A DNA stretch of 7,956 nucleotides from Bordetella parapertussis (lineage in GTDB: Bacteria; Pseudomonadota; Gammaproteobacteria; Burkholderiales; Burkholderiaceae_C). Location of the stretch: the NCBI GenBank assembly GCA_945907335.1, contig CAMDSU010000076.1, positions 1 to 7,956 on the forward strand, given 5' to 3'. Position 1 is the stretch's first letter. Every line of letters starts with the position of its first letter. A model generated the notes under the pieces. It made no database searches. It was not told the origin of the DNA and saw only the letters and a program-made list of their open reading frames with translations. Both the position numbers and the translations under genes were made by a program. This document shows, piece by piece, positions 1-7,368 of the stretch.

Positions 1-506
1 GCACCTTCGCTGTTGGTAATGCCCGCATCGGTTTGTAAGGCGGCGGCTTCACAGCGAAGCGCCAGAGTGGCGGCCTCCTCACTGCTGATAGCCCACGGAT
101 GGAATAAATCTAAATCGCGCTGGTCATGGGCGATCAGGGATTCTTGCGGCAATTCCGCCATTGGGTCTTGCGCCGTGAAACGGGCGATGTCATGCGCGGC
201 TTTGACGGTACGTTCAATGGCTGCCTCAGAAAAATCAGAAGTACTGGCATTGCCACGGCGGTGACCCACGTACACCGTGATACCCAACGATTTGTCGCGG
301 TTGCGCTCGACATTTTCAAGTTCGCCTTTGCGCACCGACACGCTCAGGCCACAGCCTTCGGAAGCTTGGGCAGCTGCGTCGCTGGCACCCAAGCGTTTGG
401 CATGGGCCAGTGCACTGTCAACCAGTGCTTCAAATTGGGCACGGCTGTGGCTGAATCCAGGCAGCGGTTTGTCGTGGGCGGTAGGGGGGGTGGAAAAGGG
501 TTTCAT
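1..506 (-). CDS. pmbA: PmbA/TldE metalloprotease-family protein, N-terminal part (cut by window edge)
   Basis: The 168 complete codons visible read as the N-terminal domain of the TldD/PmbA (TldE) family. The run GCGLSVSVRKGELENVERNRD (about residues 51-71) followed by KSLGITVYVGHRRGNAST (72-89) is the typical first beta-sheet of these proteins, and DFSEAAIERTVKAAHDIAR follows as the expected helix. In the family, TldE pairs with TldD, which carries the zinc-binding HExxxH motif. The pair degrades peptides and matures substrates such as microcin B17 or unfolded CcdA. About 450 residues is usual, so nearly two thirds lie outside the window. The ATG whose complement is at 504-506 is the only sensible start: an in-frame TAA lies 14 codons upstream (546-548) with no ATG, GTG or TTG between. 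It diverges from darP across 41 bases. No clear Shine-Dalgarno sequence precedes it. Family call is firm; substrate is unknown. Confidence 0.9.
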   Translation of the reverse strand, partial: MKPFSTPPTAHDKPLPGFSHSRAQFEALVDSALAHAKRLGASDAAAQASEGCGLSVSVRKGELENVERNRDKSLGITVYVGHRRGNASTSDFSEAAIERTVKAAHDIARFTAQDPMAELPQESLIAHDQRDLDLFHPWAISSEEAATLALRCEAAALQTDAGITNSEG

Positions 507-515
507 ATCGACAGC

Positions 516-521
516 TATGAT
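516..521 (+). promoter_or_regulatory. Candidate -10 box for darP-mog (TATGAT), overlapping a minus-strand TATCAT
   Basis: TATGAT matches the sigma-70 -10 consensus at five of six positions. Initiation about seven bases downstream would put the transcript start near 528, about 20 bases before the darP ATG at 548. On the other strand, TATCAT (complement of 517-522) also matches five of six and would start a pmbA transcript only a few bases before its ATG. No good -35 hexamer is visible at the right distance for the plus-strand box (GAAAAG at 493-498). This is pattern matching only. Confidence 0.3.
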
Positions 522-547
522 ACTTGCCAGACCATTACCCCCACGTT

Positions 548-1189
548 ATGTCACGCAAACCCACCAAAGGTTATTACGTCAAAGGCCATTTTGTGGCCGA
601 AGGCAGCGAACTCGATCTTGAGCTTAAACGCGAACTCAAGGGTAGCGACAGCGCCAGCCGGACCGACCTTAAACGCGAAAGTTTCGAGCTGCAAAAGCTG
701 GGCGAAGACCTGCTGCAACTGCGCCAGGACGCCATGCAGCAACTGGTCGCGCAACAGCGAGTGCCCGAGTTGCTGTTTGAAGCGATTCGCGATGCCAAAA
801 AAATCACCAACTTCGAAGGCCTGCGGCGTCAAATGCAATATGTGGGCAAGCTCATGCGCAAGCTCGATGAGACGCAAGTGCAAGCCATCAGAGACGCCTT
901 GGATGTGCAACACAACGGCAGTGCCGAGGAGACACTGGCGCTGCACATGAGCGAACATTGGCGCGACCGTTTGGTCAAAGACGACCAAGCCTTGGCCGAT
1001 TGGCTGATCGCACACCCTGACACAGATAGCCAGCAATTGCGCGCCCTGATTCGCCAAGCCAGAAAAGATGGCCTCCCTGACAAATCTGCCGTCTCTCAGG
1101 GTGCGTTTCCCAGACAAGGCCGCGCATACCGGGATATCTTCAAGTTGGTCCGCGACCAATTAAACGCGGCAAAAGTTGTCTCATCATGA
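548..1189 (+). CDS. darP: DarP/YjgA (DUF615) ribosome maturation protein
   Basis: A 213-residue protein of the YjgA family, named DarP (dual-action ribosomal maturation protein) in E. coli, where it associates with late 50S precursors and helps large-subunit assembly. Visible signatures are the basic N-terminus MSRKPTKGYYVKG, the charged helix KRESFELQKLGEDLLQLRQ (about 43-61), the core LRRQMQYVGKLMRKLD (92-107), and the C-terminal PRQGRAYRDIFKLVRDQL (188-205). The rest is largely helical and highly charged. It is about 30 residues longer than E. coli YjgA (about 183), mainly in the segment before the C-terminal motif. The ATG at 548 is preferred over a TTG at 524, because family members begin MSRKP-like and the candidate promoter would place the TTG outside the transcript. 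Its stop overlaps the mog start by four bases (ATGA), suggesting translational coupling. In many Burkholderiales this gene sits opposite pmbA, as here. Confidence 0.92.
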   Translation: MSRKPTKGYYVKGHFVAEGSELDLELKRELKGSDSASRTDLKRESFELQKLGEDLLQLRQDAMQQLVAQQRVPELLFEAIRDAKKITNFEGLRRQMQYVGKLMRKLDETQVQAIRDALDVQHNGSAEETLALHMSEHWRDRLVKDDQALADWLIAHPDTDSQQLRALIRQARKDGLPDKSAVSQGAFPRQGRAYRDIFKLVRDQLNAAKVVSS

Positions 1190-1794
1190 ATGCTGATCCC
1201 TTGCTTGATCCTGTACGCATAGGCATTGTCTCCATCAGTGACCGCGCTTCAAGCGGGACCTACGAAGACAAAGGCTTACCCGCCTTGCGCGAATGGCTGC
1301 AGCAAGCTTTGCACAATCCCTTGGCCTTTGAACCCCGATTGATTCCGGACGAACAAGGTCAGATCAGCCAAACGCTGATCGACTTGGTAAATGCCGGATG
1401 CTCACTGGTGCTGACCACCGGCGGAACCGGGCCGGCTGTGCGAGATGTCACACCTGAAGCCACCTTGGCAGTGGCAGACAAAGAAATGCCCGGCTTTGGC
1501 GAGCAAATGCGCCAGATCAGTCTGCGCTTTGTGCCAACCGCCATTTTGTCTAGGCAAGTCGCTGTGATTCGCGGCAGCAGCCTGATCATCAACTTGCCAG
1601 GGCAACCCAAATCCATCACTGAAACGCTGGGCGGCTTGAAAGATGCCCAAGGCGTATCGTTGGTCGACGGTATTTTTGCTGCCGTGCCTTATTGCATCGA
1701 CCTGATTGGCGGTCCGTATTTGCAAACGCGCGACAGCTTTTGCAAAGCATTCCGACCAAAAAACGTCCAACGGCCTTACCCGGCCGAGCCCTGA
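1186..1794 (+). CDS. mog: Molybdopterin adenylyltransferase (MogA family)
   Basis: A 202-residue MoCF-biosynthesis domain protein. MogA activates molybdopterin by adenylation (molybdopterin plus ATP gives adenylyl-molybdopterin), so that MoeA can insert molybdate. Motifs in order: VSISDRASSGTYEDKG (15-30), IPDE (53-56), the nucleotide and pterin loop TTGGTGP (77-83) with RDVTPEAT (86-93), and LPGQPKS (137-143). Asp55 and Asp87 align by eye with the catalytic aspartates of E. coli Mog (Asp49 and Asp82). The ending GIFAAVPYCIDLIGGPYLQT is typical of MogA rather than MoaB, so MogA is preferred. The last 20 residues or so are a weakly conserved tail. The start codon overlaps the darP stop and no Shine-Dalgarno sequence is visible, consistent with coupling to darP. 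No other molybdenum cofactor gene lies nearby, so the gene looks like a stable passenger of the darP locus. Its stop lies three bases before an inverted repeat. Confidence 0.94.
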   Translation: MNADPLLDPVRIGIVSISDRASSGTYEDKGLPALREWLQQALHNPLAFEPRLIPDEQGQISQTLIDLVNAGCSLVLTTGGTGPAVRDVTPEATLAVADKEMPGFGEQMRQISLRFVPTAILSRQVAVIRGSSLIINLPGQPKSITETLGGLKDAQGVSLVDGIFAAVPYCIDLIGGPYLQTRDSFCKAFRPKNVQRPYPAEP

Positions 1795-1797
1795 AAT

Positions 1798-1830
1798 ATC
1801 AAGTCGCTTCCAAGTGAAAAGCGACTTGAT
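1798..1830. terminator. Perfect 12-bp inverted repeat between convergent genes, possible bidirectional terminator
   Basis: The left arm ATCAAGTCGCTT (1798-1809) and right arm AAGCGACTTGAT (1819-1830) are exact reverse complements separated by nine bases (1810-1818). The structure begins three bases after the mog stop and lies almost wholly inside the final codons of the minus-strand 134-residue gene, whose stop codon is in the left arm. Neither side has a proper T tract: rightward the arm is followed by GGATGTC, and leftward the minus strand reads ATTTCAG. It could stop or protect transcripts of both operons, but intrinsic termination is not assured. Confidence 0.55.
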
Positions 1831-2203
1831 GGATGTCAAAGTACATCTTCTCAAAAAACAGTTCGCAAGATGCGTTACCACCGCTGACCAAACGCAGATT
1901 GGCCGACTCAGGGCTTTGCATCAGGGCATCCTGCGGTGAAAACTGCAGATTGGAAAACACATATTTTTCCAGCGATCTTAAGAACACTGCAAAACCGGGT
2001 ACTTTGAGTTGTGCCGGATCTTCACAAACCATCCACCAATGTGAATGGAATTGATTGGGTGGATACAGTTGCAACTTCACCATGCAGTCACGCACCATCA
2101 AGCCGTATTGCTCAATACTGAATGACAAATCGGCGGTGCAGTCACCGCTGGGCGATTGGTTAAACACCAAACTGTGGGGGTGCAATTTGATAAATGCAGG
2201 CAT
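1799..2203 (-). CDS. Hypothetical protein, 134 residues, downstream of cysE
   Basis: I do not recognise this family. The frame is open for 134 codons in line with the cysE operon and 41 bases after the cysE stop, so co-transcription is likely. The start is well bounded: an in-frame TGA lies two codons before the ATG. The sequence is mixed alpha/beta in character and rich in aromatic residues, for example HSHWWMVCEDP (53-63), FAVFLRSLEKYVFSNLQF (71-88) and CELFFEKMYFDIHQVAFHL (113-131). It has four cysteines (22, 40, 60, 113) without a CxxC pair. No signal peptide or membrane helix is visible, so it is probably cytoplasmic. The opposite strand holds nothing longer or better. The last codons double as an inverted repeat shared with the mog end. 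Being a real gene is supported by operon position, tight spacing and compact length; function cannot be stated. Confidence 0.72.
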   Translation of the reverse strand: MPAFIKLHPHSLVFNQSPSGDCTADLSFSIEQYGLMVRDCMVKLQLYPPNQFHSHWWMVCEDPAQLKVPGFAVFLRSLEKYVFSNLQFSPQDALMQSPESANLRLVSGGNASCELFFEKMYFDIHQVAFHLEAT

Positions 2204-2244
2204 GGCTCAAGAATCGTCAGAAATCGGTCGGGCTTTAAACCGTC

Positions 2245-3018
2245 TTAATCAATCAACTTGTTGAGTTTCTCAATATCGGCATCCATATTTTTTGCGGCAT
2301 CTTCAGGCAGGCAATCAGCACCGTTGATAACGCCATTGGACAATTTCTCCAAGGCCTGCCAGAGCATGGCTATTTGCTTGTCTTGCTCTGCCGTGTAGTC
2401 GATCAGACCGCGAATGGCCTGACTCAGCGGGTCGTCGTTTTGCGTCACGCCGTATGCTGAAAAGCCCATTTTGGAGGCGACTTCCTCGCGCACCGCATCG
2501 GTTTTGGCTTCGATGATGCGCGCCGGGTTACCGACCGCTGTGGCACCTGCGGGCACAGGTTTGGTCACCACCGCATTGCTGCCGATCTTGGCCCCATCGC
2601 CCACCGTGAAACCGCCAAGCACCTTGGCACCCGCACCCACCACCACATTGCGACCCAAGGTAGGGTGGCGTTTGGCACCTTTGTAAAGTGAGGTTCCACC
2701 CAAGGTCACGCCTTGGTAAATGGTGCAACCGTCGCCGATCTCGGCGGTTTCCCCGACCACTACACCCATGGCATGGTCAAAAAAAACACCTCTACCAATG
2801 ACTGCAGCAGGATGGATTTCGATACCCGTTAAAAACCGCGATACGTTCGATATGAAACGCCCCAGCCATTTCAGACCCACCCCCCAGCAAACATGTGCCC
2901 AACGGTGCATGACCATGGCATGCAAGCCCGGATAACAGGTCAGGACCTCGAAACCACTGCGCGCGGCAGGATCGCGTTCGAGAATAGTGTGTATATCAGC
3001 GCGGATTCTTGAAAACAT
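2245..3018 (-). CDS. cysE: Serine O-acetyltransferase (CysE/EpsC short type)
   Basis: A 257-residue left-handed beta-helix acetyltransferase that makes O-acetylserine from serine and acetyl-CoA, the first committed step of cysteine synthesis. It has the short N-terminal region of the EpsC/NifP-like group, then hexapeptide repeats. Visible motifs: [13 protein letters not shown] (65-77), [19 protein letters not shown] (79-97) with the Asp81-His82 catalytic pair, [10 protein letters not shown] (101-110), KRHPTLG (116-122) with the second conserved His118, and [21 protein letters not shown] (128-148). After about residue 170 comes a charged, probably helical extension of nearly 90 residues, as I recall for Burkholderiales relatives. 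The protein ends in Leu-Ile-Asp, not the terminal isoleucine by which E. coli CysE docks into CysK. The start is nine bases after the upstream methyltransferase stop, and no Shine-Dalgarno is seen, so translation is probably coupled to that gene. Confidence 0.95.
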   Translation of the reverse strand: MFSRIRADIHTILERDPAARSGFEVLTCYPGLHAMVMHRWAHVCWGVGLKWLGRFISNVSRFLTGIEIHPAAVIGRGVFFDHAMGVVVGETAEIGDGCTIYQGVTLGGTSLYKGAKRHPTLGRNVVVGAGAKVLGGFTVGDGAKIGSNAVVTKPVPAGATAVGNPARIIEAKTDAVREEVASKMGFSAYGVTQNDDPLSQAIRGLIDYTAEQDKQIAMLWQALEKLSNGVINGADCLPEDAAKNMDADIEKLNKLID

Positions 3019-3027
3019 GCGAAGAGT

Positions 3028-3759
3028 CTAACTTTTTCGCTGTGAGGCCTGTGCCATGGCCTTGGCAATGCCCCGAAGAATATGCACCTCTTCCTCGGTC
3101 AAACCGGCGCGGTTGAACATTTGGTTCAAGCGCGGCATCAACTTTTTCGGGGCTTGTGGGTCGAGAAAACCTATATCCGTCAGTGACTGTTGCCAATGCG
3201 ACAACAAACCGGCGATCTGCGCGGCATCGGCATGCACAGCAGGCGGCACCGCGTCTTGCACCGCAAAGCCACCCAGCGCCAGCCGCCATTCATAGGCGAT
3301 GACTTGCACCGCACCGGCAATATTGAGTGAACCAAAACCAGGGTCGGTAGGAATACTGAGCGCCACGTGGCAACGGTACACATCGTCATTTTTCATGCCG
3401 AAACGCTCGGAGCCGAATAAAAAAGCCATGCCCTTCACCGCTTGTGCAGCTACTGGCCATTGCGCGAAATGCGCGCGAGGCGTTCGCGTCGGTGGACCAA
3501 AGTCACGAGGCGTCATGGCGGTCGCACACAAATGTGTCATGCCGTCCAATGCTTCGTCCAAGGTATCCACAATGCGTGCCTTTTCAAGCACATTCAATGC
3601 CCCACTGGCACGTTGAATGGTTTCTTCACGGCGCAACACATTGGACCAGCGCGGCTTGACCAGCACCAGATCGTCAAAGCCCATCACTCGCATAGCGCGA
3701 GCAGTGGCGCCGACATTGCCTGCATGGCTGGTTTCGATCAGAATAAAACGCGTTTGCAT
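3028..3759 (-). CDS. trmJ: SpoU/TrmH-family RNA 2'-O-methyltransferase, TrmJ-like
   Basis: A 243-residue SPOUT-class methyltransferase. TrmJ methylates the ribose of C32/U32 in tRNA anticodon loops using S-adenosylmethionine. Motif 1 is HAGNVGATARAMRVMGF (12-28), with Asn15 and the presumed catalytic Arg21. Motif 2 is FLFGSERFGM (113-122). Motif 3 is LSIPTDPGFGSLNIAGAVQVIAYE (134-157), forming the trefoil-knot cofactor site. The C-terminal RLNQMFNRAGLTEEEVHILRGI (210-231) is the short helical tail typical of TrmJ and its close homologues. The ATG at 3759 is chosen because family proteins begin MxTRFILxETSHxGNVG. The frame stays open 83 codons further upstream, but that part overlaps suhB on the other strand and is not protein-like. 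It is the first gene of a minus-strand operon with cysE and a hypothetical gene. The exact target RNA is inferred from the family. Confidence 0.92.
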   Translation of the reverse strand: MQTRFILIETSHAGNVGATARAMRVMGFDDLVLVKPRWSNVLRREETIQRASGALNVLEKARIVDTLDEALDGMTHLCATAMTPRDFGPPTRTPRAHFAQWPVAAQAVKGMAFLFGSERFGMKNDDVYRCHVALSIPTDPGFGSLNIAGAVQVIAYEWRLALGGFAVQDAVPPAVHADAAQIAGLLSHWQQSLTDIGFLDPQAPKKLMPRLNQMFNRAGLTEEEVHILRGIAKAMAQASQRKS

Positions 3760-3862
3760 GGGACTAAAATAAGCATATTGTCGCCGCCCTCTCTGTCGGG
3801 CGTGTTTTTTTGCAGATAGACGCTGCTTGTACGCGTTCAACACAGGCTTGCCGATCTCCCCC
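3760..3862. promoter_or_regulatory. Divergent control region between trmJ and suhB
   Basis: These 103 bases separate two divergent starts and must hold promoters for both operons. The segment next to trmJ (3765-3779) is AT-rich and offers TAAAAT (3765-3770, plus strand, five of six to the -10 consensus). On the minus strand it offers TATGCT (complement of 3772-3777) and TATTTT (complement of 3766-3771), each four of six. No convincing -35 hexamer is seen. A rightward promoter here would give suhB a leader of about 85 bases that contains a hairpin with a T tract. A leftward one would give trmJ almost no leader. Assignments are tentative. Confidence 0.4.
3785..3811 (+). terminator. Short GC hairpin followed by seven T's in the suhB leader
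   Basis: CGCCC (3785-3789) can pair with GGGCG (3798-3802) over an eight-base loop. After two bases comes a run of seven T's (3805-3811). This has the form of a small Rho-independent terminator reading rightward, 52 bases before the suhB ATG. The five-pair stem is short, so efficiency is doubtful. It could end stray transcription entering from the left or act as an attenuator in the suhB leader. Confidence 0.35.
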
Positions 3863-4753
3863 ATGACCATCGCTTCTTCCTCCTCCATCCACCCCATGCT
3901 CAATATCGCCATCAAGGCGGCGCGGGCGGCTGGCACCATCATCAACCGCGCAGCGCTCGATGTTGAATCGGTTCGGGTCTCCAAAAAAATGGAAAACGAC
4001 TTTGTCACCGAAGTCGATCAAGCCAGCGAAAACACCATCATCGAAACTTTGCTGAACGCCTATCCTGACCACGGCATCTTGGCCGAAGAATCTGGACGTA
4101 CCCATGGCAACCCGAATGCAGAACATGTGTGGATCATCGACCCGCTGGACGGCACCACCAACTTCATCCACGGGTTTCCTTTTTATTGCGTCAGCATTGC
4201 CTTGCAAAGCCGTGGCCGTTTAGAGCAAGCCGTGGTCTTCGACCCCACACGCAACGATTTGTTCACGTCCACACGCGGACGCGGCGCCTTCCTCAACGAC
4301 CGCCGCTTGCGCGTGAGCAAACGCATTCGACTGAAAGAATGTCTCATCAGCACAGGTTTTCCGTTCCGAGATGGGGACGATTTCAATGCTTACTTGAGCA
4401 TGATGTCTCAAGTAATGACCCGCACCGCAGGCTTGCGCAGACCAGGTGCTGCTGCTCTCGATCTGGCTTATGTCGCTGCTGGTTTCAGTGATGGTTTTTT
4501 TGAAACCGGTTTGCACCCTTGGGACATGGCGGCAGGTGCGCTCCTGATCACCGAAGCAGGTGGCCTGGTAGGCAACTTCACCGGGGAAGCGGATTTCTTG
4601 CAACAACGCGAATGTCTGGCCGCCAGCCCGAAAATTTATGGCCAACTCGTGACCCTGCTTCAGCCTTACTCCAAATTTGCAGGGGTTGCTGACAAGGCCA
4701 CTGCGGCGCAAGCGATTGTCGACGTCAGCAAAGTTATCGACTCCGGCAAATAA
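3863..4753 (+). CDS. suhB: Inositol-1-monophosphatase family protein SuhB
   Basis: A 296-residue FIG-superfamily Mg-dependent phosphatase that hydrolyses inositol monophosphate. In E. coli, SuhB also joins the Nus factor complex in rRNA antitermination. Metal and catalytic motifs are intact: ILAEESG (72-78) with Glu75/Glu76, [17 protein letters not shown] (90-106) with Asp93 and Asp96, and [17 protein letters not shown] (218-234) with Asp221. [16 protein letters not shown] (192-207) is also typical. E. coli SuhB has about 267 residues; this copy carries a C-terminal extension of about 25 residues after [11 protein letters not shown]. The start is uncertain. The ATG at 3863 gives a serine-rich lead [14 protein letters not shown], the ATG at 3896 begins [13 protein letters not shown] and suits the fold equally, and a TTG at 3827 is least likely. 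No Shine-Dalgarno sequence decides the matter. mutS follows after 23 bases with no terminator between, so the two are probably co-transcribed. Confidence 0.93.
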   Translation: MTIASSSSIHPMLNIAIKAARAAGTIINRAALDVESVRVSKKMENDFVTEVDQASENTIIETLLNAYPDHGILAEESGRTHGNPNAEHVWIIDPLDGTTNFIHGFPFYCVSIALQSRGRLEQAVVFDPTRNDLFTSTRGRGAFLNDRRLRVSKRIRLKECLISTGFPFRDGDDFNAYLSMMSQVMTRTAGLRRPGAAALDLAYVAAGFSDGFFETGLHPWDMAAGALLITEAGGLVGNFTGEADFLQQRECLAASPKIYGQLVTLLQPYSKFAGVADKATAAQAIVDVSKVIDSGK

Positions 4754-4776
4754 GCCAGATTGCGCCTTGTGTGACC

Positions 4777-7368
4777 ATGGCCGACACATCAACGCACACA
4801 CCCATGATGACCCAGTACCTGGGTCTGAAAGCAGACTTTCCAAATACGCTGCTGTTCTATCGCATGGGAGACTTTTACGAGCTATTTTTTGAAGACGCAG
4901 AAAAAGCCGCTCGCCTGCTAGACATTACCCTCACGCAACGCGGTCAATCCGCCGGACAACCAGTGGTCATGGCCGGTGTGCCGTTTCATTCGGTGGACAG
5001 CTACTTATCGCGCTTGATCAAGCTCGGTGAATCCGTCGCGATTTGCGAACAAGTTGGCGAAGTCGGTGGCAAAGGCCCCGTCGACAGAAAAGTAGTTCGC
5101 GTGGTCACGCCCGGCACCTTGACCGATGCCGAATTGTTGAACGACAAAACCGAAGCTTATGTGTTGGCTGTGCATGCCAGTGAACGTGCAGGCAAAGCAG
5201 CGGGTTGCGGGTTAGCGTGGCTGAGCGTGACCGAGGGAGAACTGCGATTGGCCGAATGCGCTGCTGATCAATTGCCTGCGTGGATTGCACGCATTGCGCC
5301 CAGCGAAGTGATTTACAGCAGTGAATTGCCCGCGCATTTATTGCCCTTTCTCGGCGGTGTGAATGTGAAATCCGAGCGGCCGTCATGGGCATTTGACAGC
5401 AGCTTAGGCCAACGCAAATTGCTTGAACAATTGCATGCGGCTTCCTTGGAAGCTTGGCAGGCGCAAGACCTGATTCACGCGCATGCGGCGGCTTCTGCGT
5501 TACTGGCCTACGCTGAACACACGCAAGGCCGCAGTCTCACCCATGTGCAAAAGCTGCGGGTCGAACGCAACGAAGAACGCATTGACCTGCCCGCCACCAC
5601 TCGGCGCAATCTGGAGCTGACGCAAACACTCAAAGGCGAAGACAGCCCCACTTTGTTTTCCTTGCTTGACACCTGTATGACGGGCATGGGCAGTCGAACT
5701 CTCAAACGCTGGCTGCTAGAGCCACCGCGTGAACGAACACTGGCACAACAACGACTTGACGCCATCGCAGCGTTACAAGGCGAACACGGCGCGGGTGTGT
5801 GGCGCGATTTGCGCACGGCCTTGAAAGGCCTGGGCGATGTGCAACGCATCAGCGCACGCATTGCTTTGCGTCAGGTGCGGCCCCGCGAATTGGTGGCGCT
5901 GGGCCATGCCTTGGCCCGCGCTTCTCAATTGCCCGAGTTGTTGCTGAACACGGCTGATACGACTTGGCTGCAAACGCTTTGTAAATCAGTGGTGTCCCCG
6001 CCCGCATGTGCCGAATTACTGCACCGCGCGCTATTGCCCGAACCGGCGGCGTTGGTACGCGACGGTGGCATCATCAACCACGGGTTTGACAGTGAGTTGG
6101 ATGAACTGCGGAATATTCAAACCAATGGCGACAGTTTTTTGTTGGCGCTTGAAATACGCGAGCGGGAACGTACAGGCATCAATAACCTCAAAGTGCAGTA
6201 CAACCGCGTGCACGGTTTTTATATCGAGATCAGCCAAGGTCAACTGGATCGTGTGCCCGATGATTACCGCCGCAGACAAACTTTAAAGAATGCAGAACGC
6301 TTCATCACGCCCGAATTAAAAGCGTTTGAAGACAAGGCCTTATCGGCGCAGGAACGTGCGCTGTCGCGCGAGAAATTTCTATTCGAGCAGTTACTGGATG
6401 AATTGCAACAGTATGTGTCCGCGCTGTCACAAGTGGCTTGGGCGTTGGCGACGCTGGACGTACTCGCCACACTCAGCGAACGTTCTTTGACTCTGAGTTG
6501 GTGTGCACCGGAACTGGTGAAGACACCAGGCATCAGCATCACGCAAGGTCGGCACCCGGTGGTAGAAGCACGCTTGGCGCAATCTGGTGGCAGCTTCATT
6601 GCCAATGACACGCAGCTCGGACCGACGCAGCGCATGCAAATCATCACCGGCCCCAATATGGGCGGCAAATCCACGTATATGCGTCAAGTGGCGTTGATCG
6701 TGTTGCTGGCCAGCATAGGCAGCCATGTGCCTGCCAACGCTTGTCGATTGGGGCCGATTGATGCGATTCACACGCGCATAGGCGCGGCTGATGATTTAGC
6801 GAATGCGCAATCGACCTTCATGCTGGAGATGACCGAGGGCGCGCAAATTTTGCATGCCGCCACCCCCAACAGCTTGGTGCTGATGGATGAAATCGGCCGC
6901 GGCACTTCCACCTTTGATGGTCTGGCATTGGCCAGTGGCATTGCCACTTATTTGCACGACAAGTCGCAGTCCTACAGTTTGTTTGCCACCCATTATTTTG
7001 AATTGACCGAGTTTGCAGCGTCACACCGAGCCGCGGTCAATGTACATGTGAGCGCCACTGAAAGTGGCAATGACATCGTGTTTTTGCACGAAATACAACC
7101 AGGCCCAGCCAACCGCAGTTACGGCATACAAGTAGCTCGCTTGGCCGGTATGCCTACCAGTGTGTTGAGCCATGCCAAGCATGCCTTGGCAGCGTTAGAA
7201 AACGATGCGCAGCAGGCCCGCGCTCAGGTGGATTTATTTGCGCAACCCCCGCAAGATATCGACCATGGGCCTACACCTTTACAAGCGACATTGGCAGGCA
7301 TTGACCCCGATCAAATGAGCCCGCGAGAAGCACTGGATGCACTTTACGCCTTGAAGAAACTCACATGA
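4777..7368 (+). CDS. mutS: DNA mismatch repair protein MutS
   Basis: A full-length MutS of 863 residues (E. coli 853). It recognises mispairs and small loops and, with MutL, starts strand-directed repair. In domain order: the mismatch-binding domain with [10 protein letters not shown] (31-40), including the Phe33-x-Glu35 wedge that stacks on the mispair; the connector and core/lever helices; the clamp with [17 protein letters not shown] (from about 468); then the ATPase domain. The latter has Walker [10 protein letters not shown] (625-633, Lys631), Walker [17 protein letters not shown] (Asp704, Glu705) and the signature around [11 protein letters not shown]. The C-terminal [15 protein letters not shown] is the usual dimer or tetramer helix, so the gene looks complete and functional. 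The ATG at 4777 is chosen; a GTG two codons earlier (4771) is possible, and neither has a Shine-Dalgarno sequence. The stop overlaps the following hydrolase start by four bases. Confidence 0.98.
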   Translation: MADTSTHTPMMTQYLGLKADFPNTLLFYRMGDFYELFFEDAEKAARLLDITLTQRGQSAGQPVVMAGVPFHSVDSYLSRLIKLGESVAICEQVGEVGGKGPVDRKVVRVVTPGTLTDAELLNDKTEAYVLAVHASERAGKAAGCGLAWLSVTEGELRLAECAADQLPAWIARIAPSEVIYSSELPAHLLPFLGGVNVKSERPSWAFDSSLGQRKLLEQLHAASLEAWQAQDLIHAHAAASALLAYAEHTQGRSLTHVQKLRVERNEERIDLPATTRRNLELTQTLKGEDSPTLFSLLDTCMTGMGSRTLKRWLLEPPRERTLAQQRLDAIAALQGEHGAGVWRDLRTALKGLGDVQRISARIALRQVRPRELVALGHALARASQLPELLLNTADTTWLQTLCKSVVSPPACAELLHRALLPEPAALVRDGGIINHGFDSELDELRNIQTNGDSFLLALEIRERERTGINNLKVQYNRVHGFYIEISQGQLDRVPDDYRRRQTLKNAERFITPELKAFEDKALSAQERALSREKFLFEQLLDELQQYVSALSQVAWALATLDVLATLSERSLTLSWCAPELVKTPGISITQGRHPVVEARLAQSGGSFIANDTQLGPTQRMQIITGPNMGGKSTYMRQVALIVLLASIGSHVPANACRLGPIDAIHTRIGAADDLANAQSTFMLEMTEGAQILHAATPNSLVLMDEIGRGTSTFDGLALASGIATYLHDKSQSYSLFATHYFELTEFAASHRAAVNVHVSATESGNDIVFLHEIQPGPANRSYGIQVARLAGMPTSVLSHAKHALAALENDAQQARAQVDLFAQPPQDIDHGPTPLQATLAGIDPDQMSPREALDALYALKKLT

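Noticed and set aside
126..950. A 274-codon plus-strand open frame spanning pmbA and the start of darP
   Set aside because: It is antisense to pmbA and out of frame with darP. The translation is low-complexity and cysteine/serine rich with no family features, while both overlapping genes match known families.
551..1159. A 202-codon minus-strand open frame opposite darP
   Set aside because: A mirror of the darP codons. darP carries recognisable family motifs along its length, and the antisense translation does not resemble a protein family.
3760..4008. N-terminal extension of the trmJ-like gene by 83 codons
   Set aside because: It overlaps the start of suhB on the other strand, has no methyltransferase similarity, and family proteins begin at the ATG chosen (3759).
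4493..4507. GGTTT, a T run, then AAACC inside suhB, resembling a hairpin
   Set aside because: It is an AT-rich short stem in the middle of conserved codons (DGFFETG) and is explained by protein coding.
4220..4843. A 207-codon minus-strand open frame opposite suhB and the start of mutS
   Set aside because: It crosses the suhB-mutS boundary on the wrong strand and both of those genes are certain, so this is a composition artefact.
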